Below are positions 20,875 through 32,653 of a stretch of DNA of 64,000 bases, in pieces (within the stretch, counting starts at the first letter, position 1; every line of letters begins with the position of its first letter). Under the pieces are notes generated by a model. That model had not been told where the DNA came from, searched no databases, and saw only the letters and a list, made by a program, of their open reading frames with translations. The stretch comes from Corylus avellana (Eukaryota; Streptophyta; Magnoliopsida; Fagales; Betulaceae): positions 6,761,364-6,825,363 of the forward strand of contig NC_081548.1 of assembly GCF_901000735.1 (NCBI RefSeq). Direction: 5' to 3'. A program made the position numbers and the translations under genes.

Positions 20875-22129
20875 AACCCCTTTAATAATTTTGTAACGTG
20901 TTGGCCAATCCAGTTGTTTTTGTCTTTCAATGTCTATGTATTCACCAAAATTCAATATTGACGTTAGAATTGTGAACTAAAGTCAATTATATATCAAAAT
21001 AATTCATTTAATCAAGAAAATAAAATTTAGATTGTTCTACTCTTTTAAGTTCTACAACACTCAATGAATTTTTTTAATAGTTAATCAAATTGTTAATTGA
21101 GCCTTTCTTGAATGAAAAACTCGTATCTAATTTTATATGGCATACAAAAAAATTAGATATATGCCTGTAAGAGACAAACCATGTAGAAAGTAGTCGAGAC
21201 TTTTGTTCTACATAAATTCGTAGACAAGTATCTTTTCTTCTCTTTCCAAGCAAAAATCCCAATAGCCTTACAAGATTTCTATGTTGAAGTTTGGCAACCA
21301 CTACAACCTCATTTTTAAATTCTCCTGCTCCTTTTTAGACTTTTTTAATAACAAAAAGATGGAATGTGAAACACATTTTGGTCTGGATTTTGAGTTGAGG
21401 AGATAGATTGGGCATGTGAAAAGATGGAATGGACAAAGAAGAATATCAAATAATTTTATTGATATACAAATTTGTTTATTTTTTTAAATTAACAAAAAGG
21501 CGGAGAAGAGGGTCAGGCACATATTTTTTAGGTTTTATTTGTTCATATTTTTTATTTTTTTTATTAAACAAAACTATTATAACGTGATATAAAGATGAAA
21601 GTAGTTTTGAGTGCTTTATGTTTTTTTACTATTCATTAATACTTTCATTATTGAAAAAAAAAAAAAAAAAAAGGAAGAAGAAGAAGAAGAAAAAGAAAAA
21701 GGTATTATAAATATTCTTACAAGATTAAGTTGGATTATAGTTTAATTCAATTCTAATGTAAGTTCTATTTGTTTCGGCATAAAATGATTTTGAGTGAAAC
21801 TATGACTCAACTTAATCTTGAAGAAATATTTATAAGTTTTTTGGTTAATAATATTTTTTTCTTCTCTTTTTTTTATGAACAACAAAATTCCATTCCAAGC
21901 ATGAATGGAGAAAGAATGATGGAGCATATATAACTATTGGGCTACCAACTTGTTTTATTTCTTGGCAATCACATGACAGTCGGATATGTTTGATAATAAT
22001 TTTGAAAAGTGTTTTCTTAATTTTGTTTTGTAAAAAATATTTTGATATTGTAAAAATGTTTGTCCTTTATATATATATATATGTTTGTTAATGATTTTTA
22101 GATGGTGTACTTTTATTTTCTGTTTGAGA

Positions 22130-22310
22130 AGTGTTAGGGAGCCAAATAAATGAACTAAGAAAAATTTCTAAACTGACGTGGCAAGGGTTTTTAAATTAAC
22201 AAAAAAAAAAAAAAATGCAATTTTCTTTCCCTTGTCTGCCACTTACAATCTGCCACGTCAGTTTGTAAATTTTTCAGGGTTTATTTGTTTGGCTCTCTTT
22301 CCTTCCTCAC
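22130..22310. repeat. MITE with about 50-bp inverted ends
   Basis: The ends are AGTGTTAGGGAGCCAAATAA and an inverted copy, followed by AAACTGACGTGGCA on each arm. The duplicate is at 62097-62268. No coding. Confidence 0.65.
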
Positions 22311-22374
22311 TATTTTAAATTGATATGTGATAGAAACTAAGAGATGCTAATCAGCTAAGATTGAACCATTTAAG

Positions 22375-22413
<39 letters not shown>

Positions 22414-22751
22414 GCCATCCCCTTCTAAAATTAACTTTTTAGTTCTCATCTTTAAACTATACAAGTAATTTAAAATGTTTTATGAGTATTTTGTGTTTTA
22501 GATTATTTGTTAATATTTTTGTTTCGAAAAATAGAAAACTCAGAAAAAGGACAAAAAAAAAAAAAAAACTTTTTTTTAAAAAAAAAAAAAGAAAAAACAT
22601 GTTTTATAGTATCAGGTCGGACTTAGGGTTGGAGTTGATCCTAACTTTTAGTGAGTAAACAAAAAAAAAAGCTAACAAATAAATATTTGGATAGAAACTT
22701 CTTACAAAATACCAACTAATTTATAAAAGTGACATGTATCATTCGAGTAAG

Positions 22752-22972
22752 GACAGAAATTTCCTTCAAACTGGTTTGAAGGAAATATTCTCCAATCCGT
22801 TTAAAATAATGCAAAGTGTTTATAAATATTTAAAATGTACATTAAATTCTTAAAGTCATTAATAGCGGCTTACTAATTTAGACTAACTTTTTAAATGTTT
22901 ATAGACACTTGACACTAATTTAAATGGATTGGAGGATGCCTCTTTCAGACTAGTTTAAAGAAAATTTCTATT
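22752..22972. repeat. MITE-like inverted repeat
   Basis: The arms carry CAGAAATTTCCTTCAAAC and GGAGAATATTTCC/GGATTGGAG words in inverted order. The other duplicate (62283-62410) keeps only the right half, so that copy is deleted on its left side. Confidence 0.5.
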
Positions 22973-22974
22973 AT

Positions 22975-23160
22975 TCGAGTAATGATATAAGAAGAGTCAT
23001 CTTAGAGTTCTTTCAAATGTGATATGACTTTTGAAATCACTATTGAATTTAAGATGATCATTATTGAATTTTGATCTATTGGTAATTTTAAATGTCACAT
23101 CACGTTTAAGAGGACTCAAATCTTTTTTATATCTTTACTCTTTTCATTAACATATAAGAA
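22975..23160. repeat. MITE-like inverted repeat
   Basis: Inverted ends around GATATAAGAAGAGTC and GACTCAAATCTTTTTTATATC. The sister copy is at 62410-62580. It is related to the 10225-10390 repeat by the shared GATGTGACTTTT-like core. Confidence 0.45.
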
Positions 23161-23504
23161 ATACATTATTTTTAGTTTATTAAATTTTTGTAGGAAATTC
23201 CAACAAACGGATTTATGAAAAATTTAGTTCGGATAGCATTTTATCAGATCCACTGTACCACGTCAACACATTCCCAGCTCTCCACTGTAACACGCGGACG
23301 GATCAACGAAGGGTCAGGATGGGTCCAAGAAAAAGAGAATCATCATGCACCCCTACAATCCAAACAGTCAACGTCTGGATGTTGATTTTATTTATGAATA
23401 TTGCAGTTTTTATATATTTGTACATAAATCAACATCTAAAATATAATTTGAAATCATCAATGGAAAGCCCTGCATTAACTAAGTAGAATTATTTTATTTT
23501 ATTT

Positions 23505-23725
23505 TTGTAAAAATTTCAAACTTCATTCATAAACTGAATAATACGTGCGTAAAAACTCGAACAAAAGAGCACAAAGCTCTACATGCCTAGAGCACGGAGC
23601 TCTAATATTACAACATCACGGATGCCTTCTGGAATTTCTTCAATCTAAACTTTATCCATAGCTTGTTTTACTGCTACTTTTGCTAGACCATGAGCAGTTG
23701 CGAAAATAATAGTCACATTCACTTA
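23505..23725 (-). pseudogene. LINE ORF2 C-terminal relic
   Basis: On the minus strand the frame reads HGLAKVAVKQAMDKV, stop, IEEIPEGIRDVVILELRALG. This matches the C-terminal end of the RNase H region of plant LINEs, where a Trp is expected at the stop. It is a 5'-truncated, mutated fragment. The paralogous copy is at 62935-63150. Confidence 0.65.
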
Positions 23726-23739
23726 CAGTTGAAGAATAT

Positions 23740-24010
23740 CATTGAGTCATACTTGAAGACTATCACAAAGTTACAGTAAATAGTTAAAGACTATCACTTA
23801 GCTAACCTAGCTAGAGTAAAAGTTTATTTGTATCCAACATGATTCTCTTAATAGAAGCATGTTATATTGTAAATATTATTCAGATAAATAAGAGCTTAAT
23901 GCAACTTTATTAGGGTTTGATCTTGTGGATATAGATTATAAACCGAACCACGTAAATCTCTATGTCACTATTTTATTATTTCCGTATTTTTATTTCTGTC
24001 ATATAATCAT
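23740..24010. repeat. Possible LTR remnant
   Basis: Words such as GAAGCATGTTATATTGTAAAT, AAGAGCTTAATGCAA and CTTGTGGATATAGATTATA, then ACCGAACCACGTAAATCTC, resemble the R/U5 part of plant Copia LTRs. Ends and target duplication are not clear. The same sequence lies at 63170-63470. Confidence 0.35.
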
Positions 24011-24099
24011 TGTTTTTTTTTTATTATTATTCTTCTTAATTTCTTTTTCCTCCTTAGAACTAAGAATGCTGCAAAGTTGAAAAAACACTTCGGATGTTG

Positions 24100-24128
24100 N
24101 NNNNNNNNNNNNNNNNNNNNNNNNNNNN
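24100..24128. other. Assembly gap, 29 N
   Basis: Short N run next to a long poly-A. The duplicate at 63550-63575 reads through this position and has TGGGTCTATCAAAACAATTT. Confidence 0.95.
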
Positions 24129-24195
24129 AAAAAAAAAAAAAAAAAAAAAAAAACTCCAATTATTTGTAGGAGAATGAAATTAGTATTATTATTAT

Positions 24196-25074
24196 GGTTC
24201 AATATTGTGCCCCTTAGGGTTTAAACATTTTATTTTTTTCTCTTTTAGAGTTTCATTTTTATCACAAGAGGTACTTGTAATTTTCATAAAGACAGAGATG
24301 ATATACCCATTAAAATTTCGTTCAAAACTTAACACATGTCAACACCATTCAAAAATCACATCGTGGTCATATAATTAATTTTAAAAAAAAAAATTAAAAA
24401 GATTAAAAAATTATATTTTTTCAAAAAAAAAAAAAAAAATTGGGAATGACCATAGCCACCTCGTTGGCCATTTGGGGGTGGCTCACCACCCTCTTTGGCC
24501 ACCAGACAACCCCCATCTGGCCGGTTTGGGAGTGGCTCACGGCCGAATGGGGGTGGCCCCAAGGGTTGGCCGAAACCACCCTTAGTGGGTTTGGAGGTGG
24601 TTTCGGCCACCCCCTTGGGCTCTTGACCACCCCCAAACTAGCTAGATGGGGGTGGCTCATGGCCAAAGGGAGTGGTCGAAACCAAACGGGGTGGTTTTGG
24701 CCACCCTTTGGGCTCCTTAGGGGTGGCCAAGCCACCCCCATCCAATCGTGGGGGTGGCAGCCAAATGGGGTGGTCAGCCACCCCCCAAATTGCCAAGGGG
24801 GTGGCCCCCCAATTTTCTTCTTTTTTTTTTTTTTTTTTTGGAAAATTATAATTTTTTAATCTTTTTAATTTTTTTTTTTTAAATTAATTATATGACACGT
24901 AGCAATTTTTGATTGGTGCTAACATGACGTTTTGTTAAATTTTGGACGAAATTTTAATGGAGGTACCATCTCCGTCTTTATGAAAGCCAAATGTACCTCC
25001 TGTAATAAAAATGAAATCTTAAAGGGGAAAAAATAAAATTTTTTAAATCCTAAAGGCATAAGAGTATTTAACCC
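24196..25074. mobile_element. G-rich foldback/MULE-like element, complete (copy X2)
   Basis: Arms of about 220 bases (24196-24415 and 24860-25074) are inverted copies. They share AATTTTGGACGAAATTTTAA-type words and GGTACCTCC/GGAGGTACC. The core (24450-24820) is packed with GGGGTGGCC/GGCCACCCC words. The right end GAGTATTTAACCC is followed by TTATTATTA. The left flank carries ATTATTATTA before the sister copy's GGGTTAAATACTC at 63649, so a 9-base duplication TTATTATTA is likely. That is the Mutator size. No transposase. Confidence 0.7.
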
Positions 25075-25349
25075 TTATTATTAATACAACTTTCATTAGA
25101 CTTCTAATTAACACGTACATTTTTCTATTTTCTCTCTCTTTATGAGGGGAAAGAAACTTGGTGCAAACATGAGGAAAAGAAAAAAAAAATACAAAAACTT
25201 ATTTTTTATACTATGATATATTACAATACAATTTTCACATGACATGATTTTAAGAAAATCTATAGCAAATAGCTATGACTTGACCCCAATAACTCAAAAA
25301 GGAGAGGCAAGATTCTTTGGTAGGGGATGGATGGAATCGAGATAGCACG

Positions 25350-25522
25350 AAAACAAGGAATATGAAAATTCTAAATTCCACGAAAGTATTTATATGGCGA
25401 GCGTGTATACTCCCAACAAAAAGTCAATCTCAAAAAGAAAAAAATTGTCCATGATGATCGGTGCATTTTCTGTTGTAGGGAGGAAGAAACTGTTTCTCAT
25501 ATTATATGGGAGTGCCCATGAT
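25350..25522 (+). pseudogene. LINE zf-RVT relic, second copy
   Basis: Paralogue of 925-1095. The segment ATATGGCGAGCGTGT is followed by a 6-base deletion and a 1-base insertion, so the frame is broken. 25523-26042 contains only poly-A/T tracts and no gene. Confidence 0.65.
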
Positions 25523-26042
25523 CAGCTCTTATTAAGGCCTATTATTATTAAACTAATTTTCTAGCATGATCTTAGCATTGTGAATATGTATTGCTTCACA
25601 AACCATTTTTCCTTCATCTTCTGGCCCTCTTTTTGGACAGACAAAATATAAAGTAAAGCCAAAAAGGTGAAAGACCATCCTTTCATTCTCACCACATATT
25701 TATTTAAAGATGAATGATAACGACACAACTTAGAAACATAACTTTGGCCTAATTTTTTTTTCTAATGTGGTCATTTTTTTAAAATTAAAAATTAAAAAAT
25801 TTCTAAAGAATAACATGTCTTTTTTTTTTTATTTGGTATTTTTTTTTTTTTTAAAAAAAAAAAGTCATTATTATGAAGAAAAAGATCTTTTTTTTTAAAT
25901 AAAAAAACACTTAAATGGGATATTATTACTTTAAAGAATTTTTTATTTATTTTAAAAAATAATCACAAAAAAAAAAAAAAAAAATTGAGCTAAAATTATG
26001 TCCCTATTATTTCTCTTATTTAAAATGATTAGTGTAGCATTC

Positions 26043-26291
26043 TAAGAGAATTTAGGGTGGTTTGACTATGACCAGCACCGCCCCTGGTCATAGTCATTTA
26101 AATAGACACACTATGTATTAGTGTGTGTCCATTTAAAATGACTATGACCACACTATGCAAATGACTATGACCAGGGGCGGCTCTGGTCATAGTCATTTTA
26201 AATAGACACACACTAATACATAGTGTGTCTATTTAAATGACTATGACCAGGGGCGGTGCTGGTCATAATCAAACCACCCTAACTTCTCTTA
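26043..26291. mobile_element. Near-perfect foldback element
   Basis: Arms of about 115 bases are almost exact inverted copies. Each runs TAAGAGAA, TTAGGGTGGTTTGA(C/T)TATG, ACCAGCACCGCCCCTGGTC, then AAATAGACACACTATGTATT. Inside each arm ATGACTATGACCAGGGGCGG forms further inverted copies. The whole 249 bases would fold into one long hairpin. I see no clear target duplication. High arm identity suggests recent origin. Confidence 0.85.
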
Positions 26292-27150
26292 ATTACCTCA
26301 TTTTTCTCTCTTACTTTTGCTACTTTTCTCTCCATTTATATTTCATTCATTACAATTTTCTACACTTTGATCGATGATGGTGGAAAAAGAACAGGTGGAA
26401 ATGTATGAATTCACTCCCAAGTCTTTGGTTGACGCCAGTCCCATATTGAATGGAATGTTAAAAATTAAAATTAAAAATTAAAATAAAATAAAAGAATTTG
26501 GTATTTTCAGATAGAGAATTTAGGTAGGGGGAACCATCTTATGGCTTGGGTAGGTGGTCCCAAAAAAAAAAAATTTTCAAAAAATATATTTTTTTTATAT
26601 AATAAACCTTTAAAATTTAATTTTCGTCCCCCCAAATATATATATATAATTTTGTCTTTCAAATTAAAAGTTTTAGTTCCCCCTTGCCTTCCTCCTCAGC
26701 AACTCTGGTGGGCAAATGATTTTAGGAATACTTGTACCTTGGGACTTGAGTTGACTTTGATTTTTTAATTTGCTTTTGAAGAACGAAAGGTTGAAGATGT
26801 ACAATTAATTTTCTATTTTCTTTTAAAACACATTGTTTCACTAAATAAAGTTTCATGTTGGTTGACTAGTTGAGACTTTGTTTGTTAAATGGTTTTGGCA
26901 AAGGCAAAAGGCAACCTACTTTTTTATTTTTTCAAAATTCTCTTACTTTTTACTTCACATCAATAATTTTTTATTACTATTCAAATAAAAAATTACTATA
27001 AAACAAATTTTTTTTTTTTTTTTTCATACTAAACATTCTTACTTTTTCACTTTTTTTTTTTAAAAAAAAATCTTTCTTTTTTCATATTAATCAATTTTTA
27101 CTACAGTATTAAACTAAAATCGAAATGAAATCGTTTACAGAACCAACCTT
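26292..27150. other. Intergenic, no gene
   Basis: 26292-26440 resembles part of the 28000-32880 repeat unit (GCTACTTTTCTCTCCATTTA, then ATGATGGTGGAAAAAGA). The rest is AT-rich. The frame at 26541-26768 has no recognisable domain. Confidence 0.4.
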
Positions 27151-27318
27151 CACTTGTTCCCACTATTTTCTTGACGTACAAAACAAGTTCTGACTTTAAC
27201 GTGTATATAATGAAGAAAAGACAATTTGTTTTTTCACTTGTTCCACTATTTTCTTGACGTATAAAAAAAGTTCTGACTGCACATTGTAGACAATGAAGAA
27301 AAGACAATTTGTTTTTCT
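27151..27318. repeat. 84-bp tandem duplication
   Basis: Two copies (27151-27234, 27235-27318) sharing CACTTGTTCC, ACTATTTTCTTGACGTA and GAAGAAAAGACAATTTGTTT. 27319-27976 holds AT-rich DNA without a gene. Confidence 0.8.
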
Positions 27319-29406
27319 CAAATAAACCATTGACAAGACAAGGCACGGGCACAAGCACAAAAGTCATATAAAAGAATCAAACTTTCCATCACATTTTTTC
27401 AAAATAAGACAAAATAAATAACAAATAACTAAAAAATTAACTAAATTATCACATCTCAATTTCTTAGCAAAAAAAAATAAACAAAATGTATTTTTTGTTA
27501 AGTTAAAATGCTGAGTAAATGTTTACACTTTTAACACACAAGTCAAAGACACACTTTCACCTCACGTGAGACACCAATTTTAGAGCCATGTGCCAATCAA
27601 ATCCAAAAAGAAATTCTCAAATCTCCCTGTTCCCTTGCTTTCAGTTTGTTTTTTATTATGTGTGTGATATTTGCAAAATCAGATATACATCTTCCAAAAA
27701 TTTGCTACCGCATTTTCTTTTCAAAGACTTCAAATTTTTCTAGTATTCCTTTCTCCATTTAACATTTGGCATCTTCTGCTTCAAGAGTTCCAGTAAATTT
27801 GTTCCATTCAACATTCAAACTTCAAGCATTCAACTCTTTAACCGGGTCCATTCAACTTTTTCTTATAAAAATTGAGGTATGTAATTAAATTTTTATATTT
27901 AAATTTAGATTGTTCTTTCAAATTAATTTTTTAATATTTATATTGCTATTCTTGATAGTTGTTTTTGTATTTAATTATTTATGAATATATATCTGTTGCA
28001 TATTTTAATGGTATAAAATATATAATTGTAGCTATATGAGATTATGGAGAAAAACAACAATTTTATTGAGCTCCAATTAAATTTTTATAATTTTTTTAAT
28101 ACTCTTAATTATTTTTGTTCAACTTTATTTTTGTATTCATCAAAAAAATTGTGCCCCCACTAAATGGACATCTTGGCTCTGCCACGTCTTGATTATTTGA
28201 AGTCAATCTTGGCTCCGGATACAAATTTCGCACTAATTTCTACCTCTAATTTTGATTATCCTACTACGACCAATTTGAACCATGAATCAACCATGAAAAT
28301 GACCACATTAGACATCACAATCAGGCCAACTCACGAAAGAGAGACACGCATGATGTCTTTATTTTTGGTTGCAGAGAAAATGTGGGAGATAGAGGAATCA
28401 CTTGGTTCTTGGTCAGGCCTTTTTGTGATGCGAGCATTCATTTTTCAGAATCATTCGAATATCAATCATACATACTAGAGTCTCATTTCCTTGAGTTGAT
28501 AAGGTTGATGGGCACTGCTAAGTACATTAGTCCAATAAAATATATATGAGATGAAATATAATATGTAACATTACTCTCCACCAATTACTCTTTGGCCATC
28601 CTTGTAAGGATTCTCGTTTGTTTTGATATATAAATATTGAAAATCCACGTAAGAATATTTAAGATCGTGGTTAAACTTTAAATCATTATAACTCGAATCT
28701 TATTATAAAATTTGGTGTCAGTTTGTTAAAGTTAGATGAAAATTAAATAAATTATTCCTTTAAATGAGAAAGGGTTAAAAAAAAAAAAATGCACAACATA
28801 ACCCTTGAGAGTATGCCTTTGGGCTGAACCACCCCAAATTCTCTTGTCTCATTTTTTTTTCTCTTGCTTTCGCTACTTTTCCCTCAATTTATATTTCATT
28901 ACAAGTTACTACAATTGCAATGGAGAAAGATGAAGAAGCATTTATGGAAGTGCAAAATGGAGAAGAAAATGTAATATATCCACAAGTTAGAATTGTGATG
29001 GTCATGGAGGAAGAATTGATGGAAGTGCTAAATGGCAAAGAAAATAAAATGTAATCCAATTTCAACGCTTCATTTGTGTATTGAGATTACGGGCAACAAT
29101 ATTAGCCATTAGATAAGAGAATGGTGAGATCGACTTTAAGTGTGAGTGTCCAATCACATGACTTTGATATAAGAAAGGATTTATATATACGTGCTTTGAA
29201 AAAATGCAATAAAGGAATTGAAAGTGCTTGTCATTTCTAAAGTCTAACACGGGAACAAATTTATGGCTTTCTTATCATCTTTGAATTCAAATTGCTTAGA
29301 AGAAATGTAAGAGAACTGAAAGAGCTTCCTTCTTTTTCTTTGAAGTTTCTTTCGAGTTTTTGTGTCCCAATTAACCATTATTAGTGTAATTTATTGTTCC
29401 AATTTG

Positions 29407-29645
29407 AACACGGGAACAACTACACAAAAAGTCGTTCCCGTGTTGAGATTGGATCAATAATAGTGATGCGTTAGGGGATGATCACATCATAACAGCTGTG
29501 GTTATCCCCACACCATGTTTAACTATTTAAGGGGATGCCTATCTATAAATAGTTAAGGGGATAGAGGATGAAGCCCATTCAGCTTTCTTTTAACTATTTC
29601 CCTTCGTTTTCCTCTTGAATTTCCACCCTTTTAGGAATATATGAT
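29407..29645 (+). promoter_or_regulatory. TNL-type promoter block, copy 1 (orphan)
   Basis: Contains the AACACGGGAAC hairpin (29409-29443), TATAAATAG at 29544-29552 and the downstream CCATTCAGCTTTCTTTTAAC. It is followed by the next repeat unit instead of a coding exon. Confidence 0.55.
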
Positions 29646-31088
29646 GTTTTCTTATTTATGAATATATATTTGTTGCATATTTTAATGGTATAAAATATAT
29701 AATTGTAATTATATGAGATGATCGAGAAAAACCACGATTTTATTGAGCTCCAATTAAATTTTTATATATTTTTTTTAATACTCTTAATTATTTTTGTTCA
29801 ACTTTATTTTTGCATTCATCAAAAAAATTGTGCCCCCACTAAATGGACATCTTGGCTCCGCCACGTCTTGATTATTTGAAGTCAATCTTGGCTCCTGATA
29901 CAAAAGTTCGCACTAATTTCTACCTCTAATTTTGATTATCCTACTACGACCAATTTGAACCATGAATCAACCATGAAAATGACCACATTAGACATCACAA
30001 TCAGGCCAACTCACAAAAGAGAGACACGCATGATGTCTTTATGTTTGGTTGCAGAGAAAATGTGGGAGATAGAGGAATCACTTGGTTCTTGGTCAGGCCT
30101 TTTTGTGATGCGAGCATTCATTTTTCAGAATCATTCGAATATCAATCATGCATACTAGAGTCTCATTTCCTTGAGTTGATAAGGTTGATGGGCACTGCTA
30201 AGTACATTAGTCCAATAAAATACATATGAGATGAAATATAATATGTAACATTACTCTCCACCAATTACTCTTTGGCCATCATTGTAAGGATTCTCGTTTG
30301 TTTTGATATATAAATATTGAAAATCCACGTAAGAATATTTAAGATCGTGGTTAAACTTTAAATCATTATAACTCGAATCTTATTATAAAATTTGGTGTCA
30401 GTTTGTTAAAGTTAGATGAAAATTAAATAAATTATTCCTTTAAATGAGAAGGGGTTAAAAAAAAAATAAAAAATGCACAACATAACCCTTGATAGTATGC
30501 CTTTGGGCTGAACCACTCCAAATTCTCTTGTCTCATTTTTTTTTTCTCTTGCTTTCGCTACTTTTCCCTCAATTTATATTTCATTACAAGTTACTACAAT
30601 TGCAATGGAGAAAGATGAAGAAGCATTTATGGAAGTGCAAAATGGAGAAGAAAATGTAATATATCCACAAGTTAGAATTGTGATGGTGGTGGAGGAAGAA
30701 TTGATGGAAGTGCTAAATGGCAAAGAAAATAAAATGTAATCCAATTTCAACGCTTCATTTGTGTATTGAGATTACGGGCAACAATATTAGTCATTAGATA
30801 AGAGAATGGTGAGATCGACTTTAAGTGTGAGTGTCCAATCACATGACTTTGATATAAGAAAGGATTTATATATGCGTGCTTTGAAAAAATGCAATAAAGG
30901 AATTGAAAGAGCTTGTCATTTCTAAAGTCTAACACGGGAACAAATTTATGGCTTTCTTATCATCTTTGAATTAAAATTGCTTAGAAGAAATGTAAGAGAA
31001 CTGAAAGAGCTTCCTTCTTTTTCTTTGAAGTTTCTTTCGAGTTTTTGTGTCCCAATTAACCATTATTAGTGTAATTTATTGTTCCAAT

Positions 31089-31325
31089 TTGAACACGGGA
31101 ACAACTACACAAAAAGTCGTTCCCGTGTTGAGATTGGATCAATAATAGTGATGCGTTAGGGGATGATCACATCATAACAGCCGTGGTTATCCCCACACCA
31201 TATTTAACTATTTAAGGGGATGCCTATCTATAAATAGTTAAGGGGATGGAGGATGAAGCCCATTCAGCTTTCTTTTAACTATTTCCCTTCGTTTTCCTCT
31301 TGGATTTCCACCCTTTTATGAATAT
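31089..31325 (+). promoter_or_regulatory. TNL-type promoter block, copy 2 (orphan)
   Basis: The same block with TATAAATAG at 31229-31237. Again no TNL exon follows. Confidence 0.55.
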
Positions 31326-32653
31326 ATGATGTTTTCTTATTTATGAATATATATTTGTTGCATATTTTAATGGTATAAAATATATAATTGTAATTATCTG
31401 AGATTATCGAGAAAAACCACGATTTTATTGAGCTCCAATTAAATTTTTATATTTTTTTTTAATACTCTTAATTATTTTTGTTCAACTTTATTTTTGTATT
31501 CATCAAAAAAATTGTGCCCCCACTAAATGGACATCTTGGCTCCGCCACGTCTTGATTATTTGAAGTCAATCTTGGCTCCTGATACAAAAGTTCGCACTAA
31601 TTTCTACCTCTAATTTTGATTATCCTGCGACGACCAATTTGAACCATGGATCAACCATGAAAATGACCACATTAGACATCACAATCAGGCCAACTTACAA
31701 AATAAAGATGAGATGAAATATAATATGTAGCATTACTCTTCACCAATTATTCTTTGGCCATCATTGTAAGGATTCTCGTTTGCTTTGATATATAAATATT
31801 GAAAATCCACGTACGAATATTTAAGAACGTGTTTAAACTTTAAATCATTATGACTTGAATCTTATTGTAAAATTTGGTGTTAGTTTGTTTAAGTTATACA
31901 AAAATTAATTAAATTATTCCTTTAAATGACAAAGGGTTATAAAAAAAAAAAAAAAAAAAAACTAATAACAAAACTTATCAACCCTATTCTCAAGTATTTC
32001 TTATATCTATTTTTAACATTTTTATACCAAACAAAAGAGAGTCCTTGCTTTAAACACAATTTCCCTATAAATATAGGCGATTTGTTTTCTAAACACATTA
32101 AGCAATAAGAGCACAAATGCACAACGTAACCCTTAGGAGTATACCTCTGGGCCAAACCACCCCAAATTCTCTTATCTCATTTTTTTTTTTCTCTTGCTTC
32201 CGCTACTTTTCTCTCAATTTATATTTCATTACAATTTTCTACATTTGCAACGATGATGGAGGAAGATGAAGAAGAATTTATGGAAGTGCTAAATGGCAAT
32301 GAAAATATAATGCAATTTCAACACTTCATTTGTGAATTAAGATTACGGGAACAATATTAGCCATTAGATAAGAGAATGGTGAGATTGACTTTAGGTATGA
32401 GTGTCCAATCACATGGCTTTCTTATAAGAAAGGATTTATATATGTGTGCTTTAAAAAAAATGCAATAAAGGAATTGAAAGTGCCTGTCTTTTCTCTAACG
32501 TCTAACATGGGAACAAATTTTTGACTTTCTTATTATCTTTGAATTCAAATTGCTGAGAAGAAATGTAAGAGAATTGAAAGAGCTTCCTTTTTTTTTCTTT
32601 GAAGTTTTTGTATAAAATCAACCATTATTAGTGTAATTTATTGTTCCAATTTG

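Larger units (their letters stand above)
11990..21343 (-). pseudogene. CRK (cysteine-rich receptor-like kinase) pseudogene, copy A
   Basis: The remaining pieces are kinase exons on the minus strand. 21074-21343 carries the alpha-C/beta-4 segment [15 protein letters not shown], which later shifts frame. 12609-12737 carries [15 protein letters not shown] and the catalytic loop, read as HCDL instead of HRDL, and then frameshifts. 12340-12495 carries the [16 protein letters not shown] and DVYSFGV segment. The last exon (about 11990-12225) has lost some 60 bases compared with 51290-51350. The P-loop, transmembrane and DUF26 exons are absent: the copy ends at 21343 where paralogy jumps to 61335. 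The middle is split by a CACTA element at 12741-20874. The family is clear from the sister copy with DUF26 domains at 56150-56905. Multiple lesions make it dead. Confidence 0.85.
21380..24195. other. Non-coding segment duplicated at 61335-63648
   Basis: Colinear paralogue starting GGTCTGGATTTTGAGTTGAG. It contains MITEs, LINE and LTR relics listed separately, and (GAA)n near 21675. No intact gene. The junction at about 21343 is where copy A lacks nearly 9 kb that the other duplicate retains (52375-61330). Confidence 0.8.

Noticed and set aside
28164..28478. 104-residue frame, repeated at 29955-30158
   Set aside because: Part of the tandem unit upstream of the TNL. It is broken differently in each copy and matches no family I recognise.
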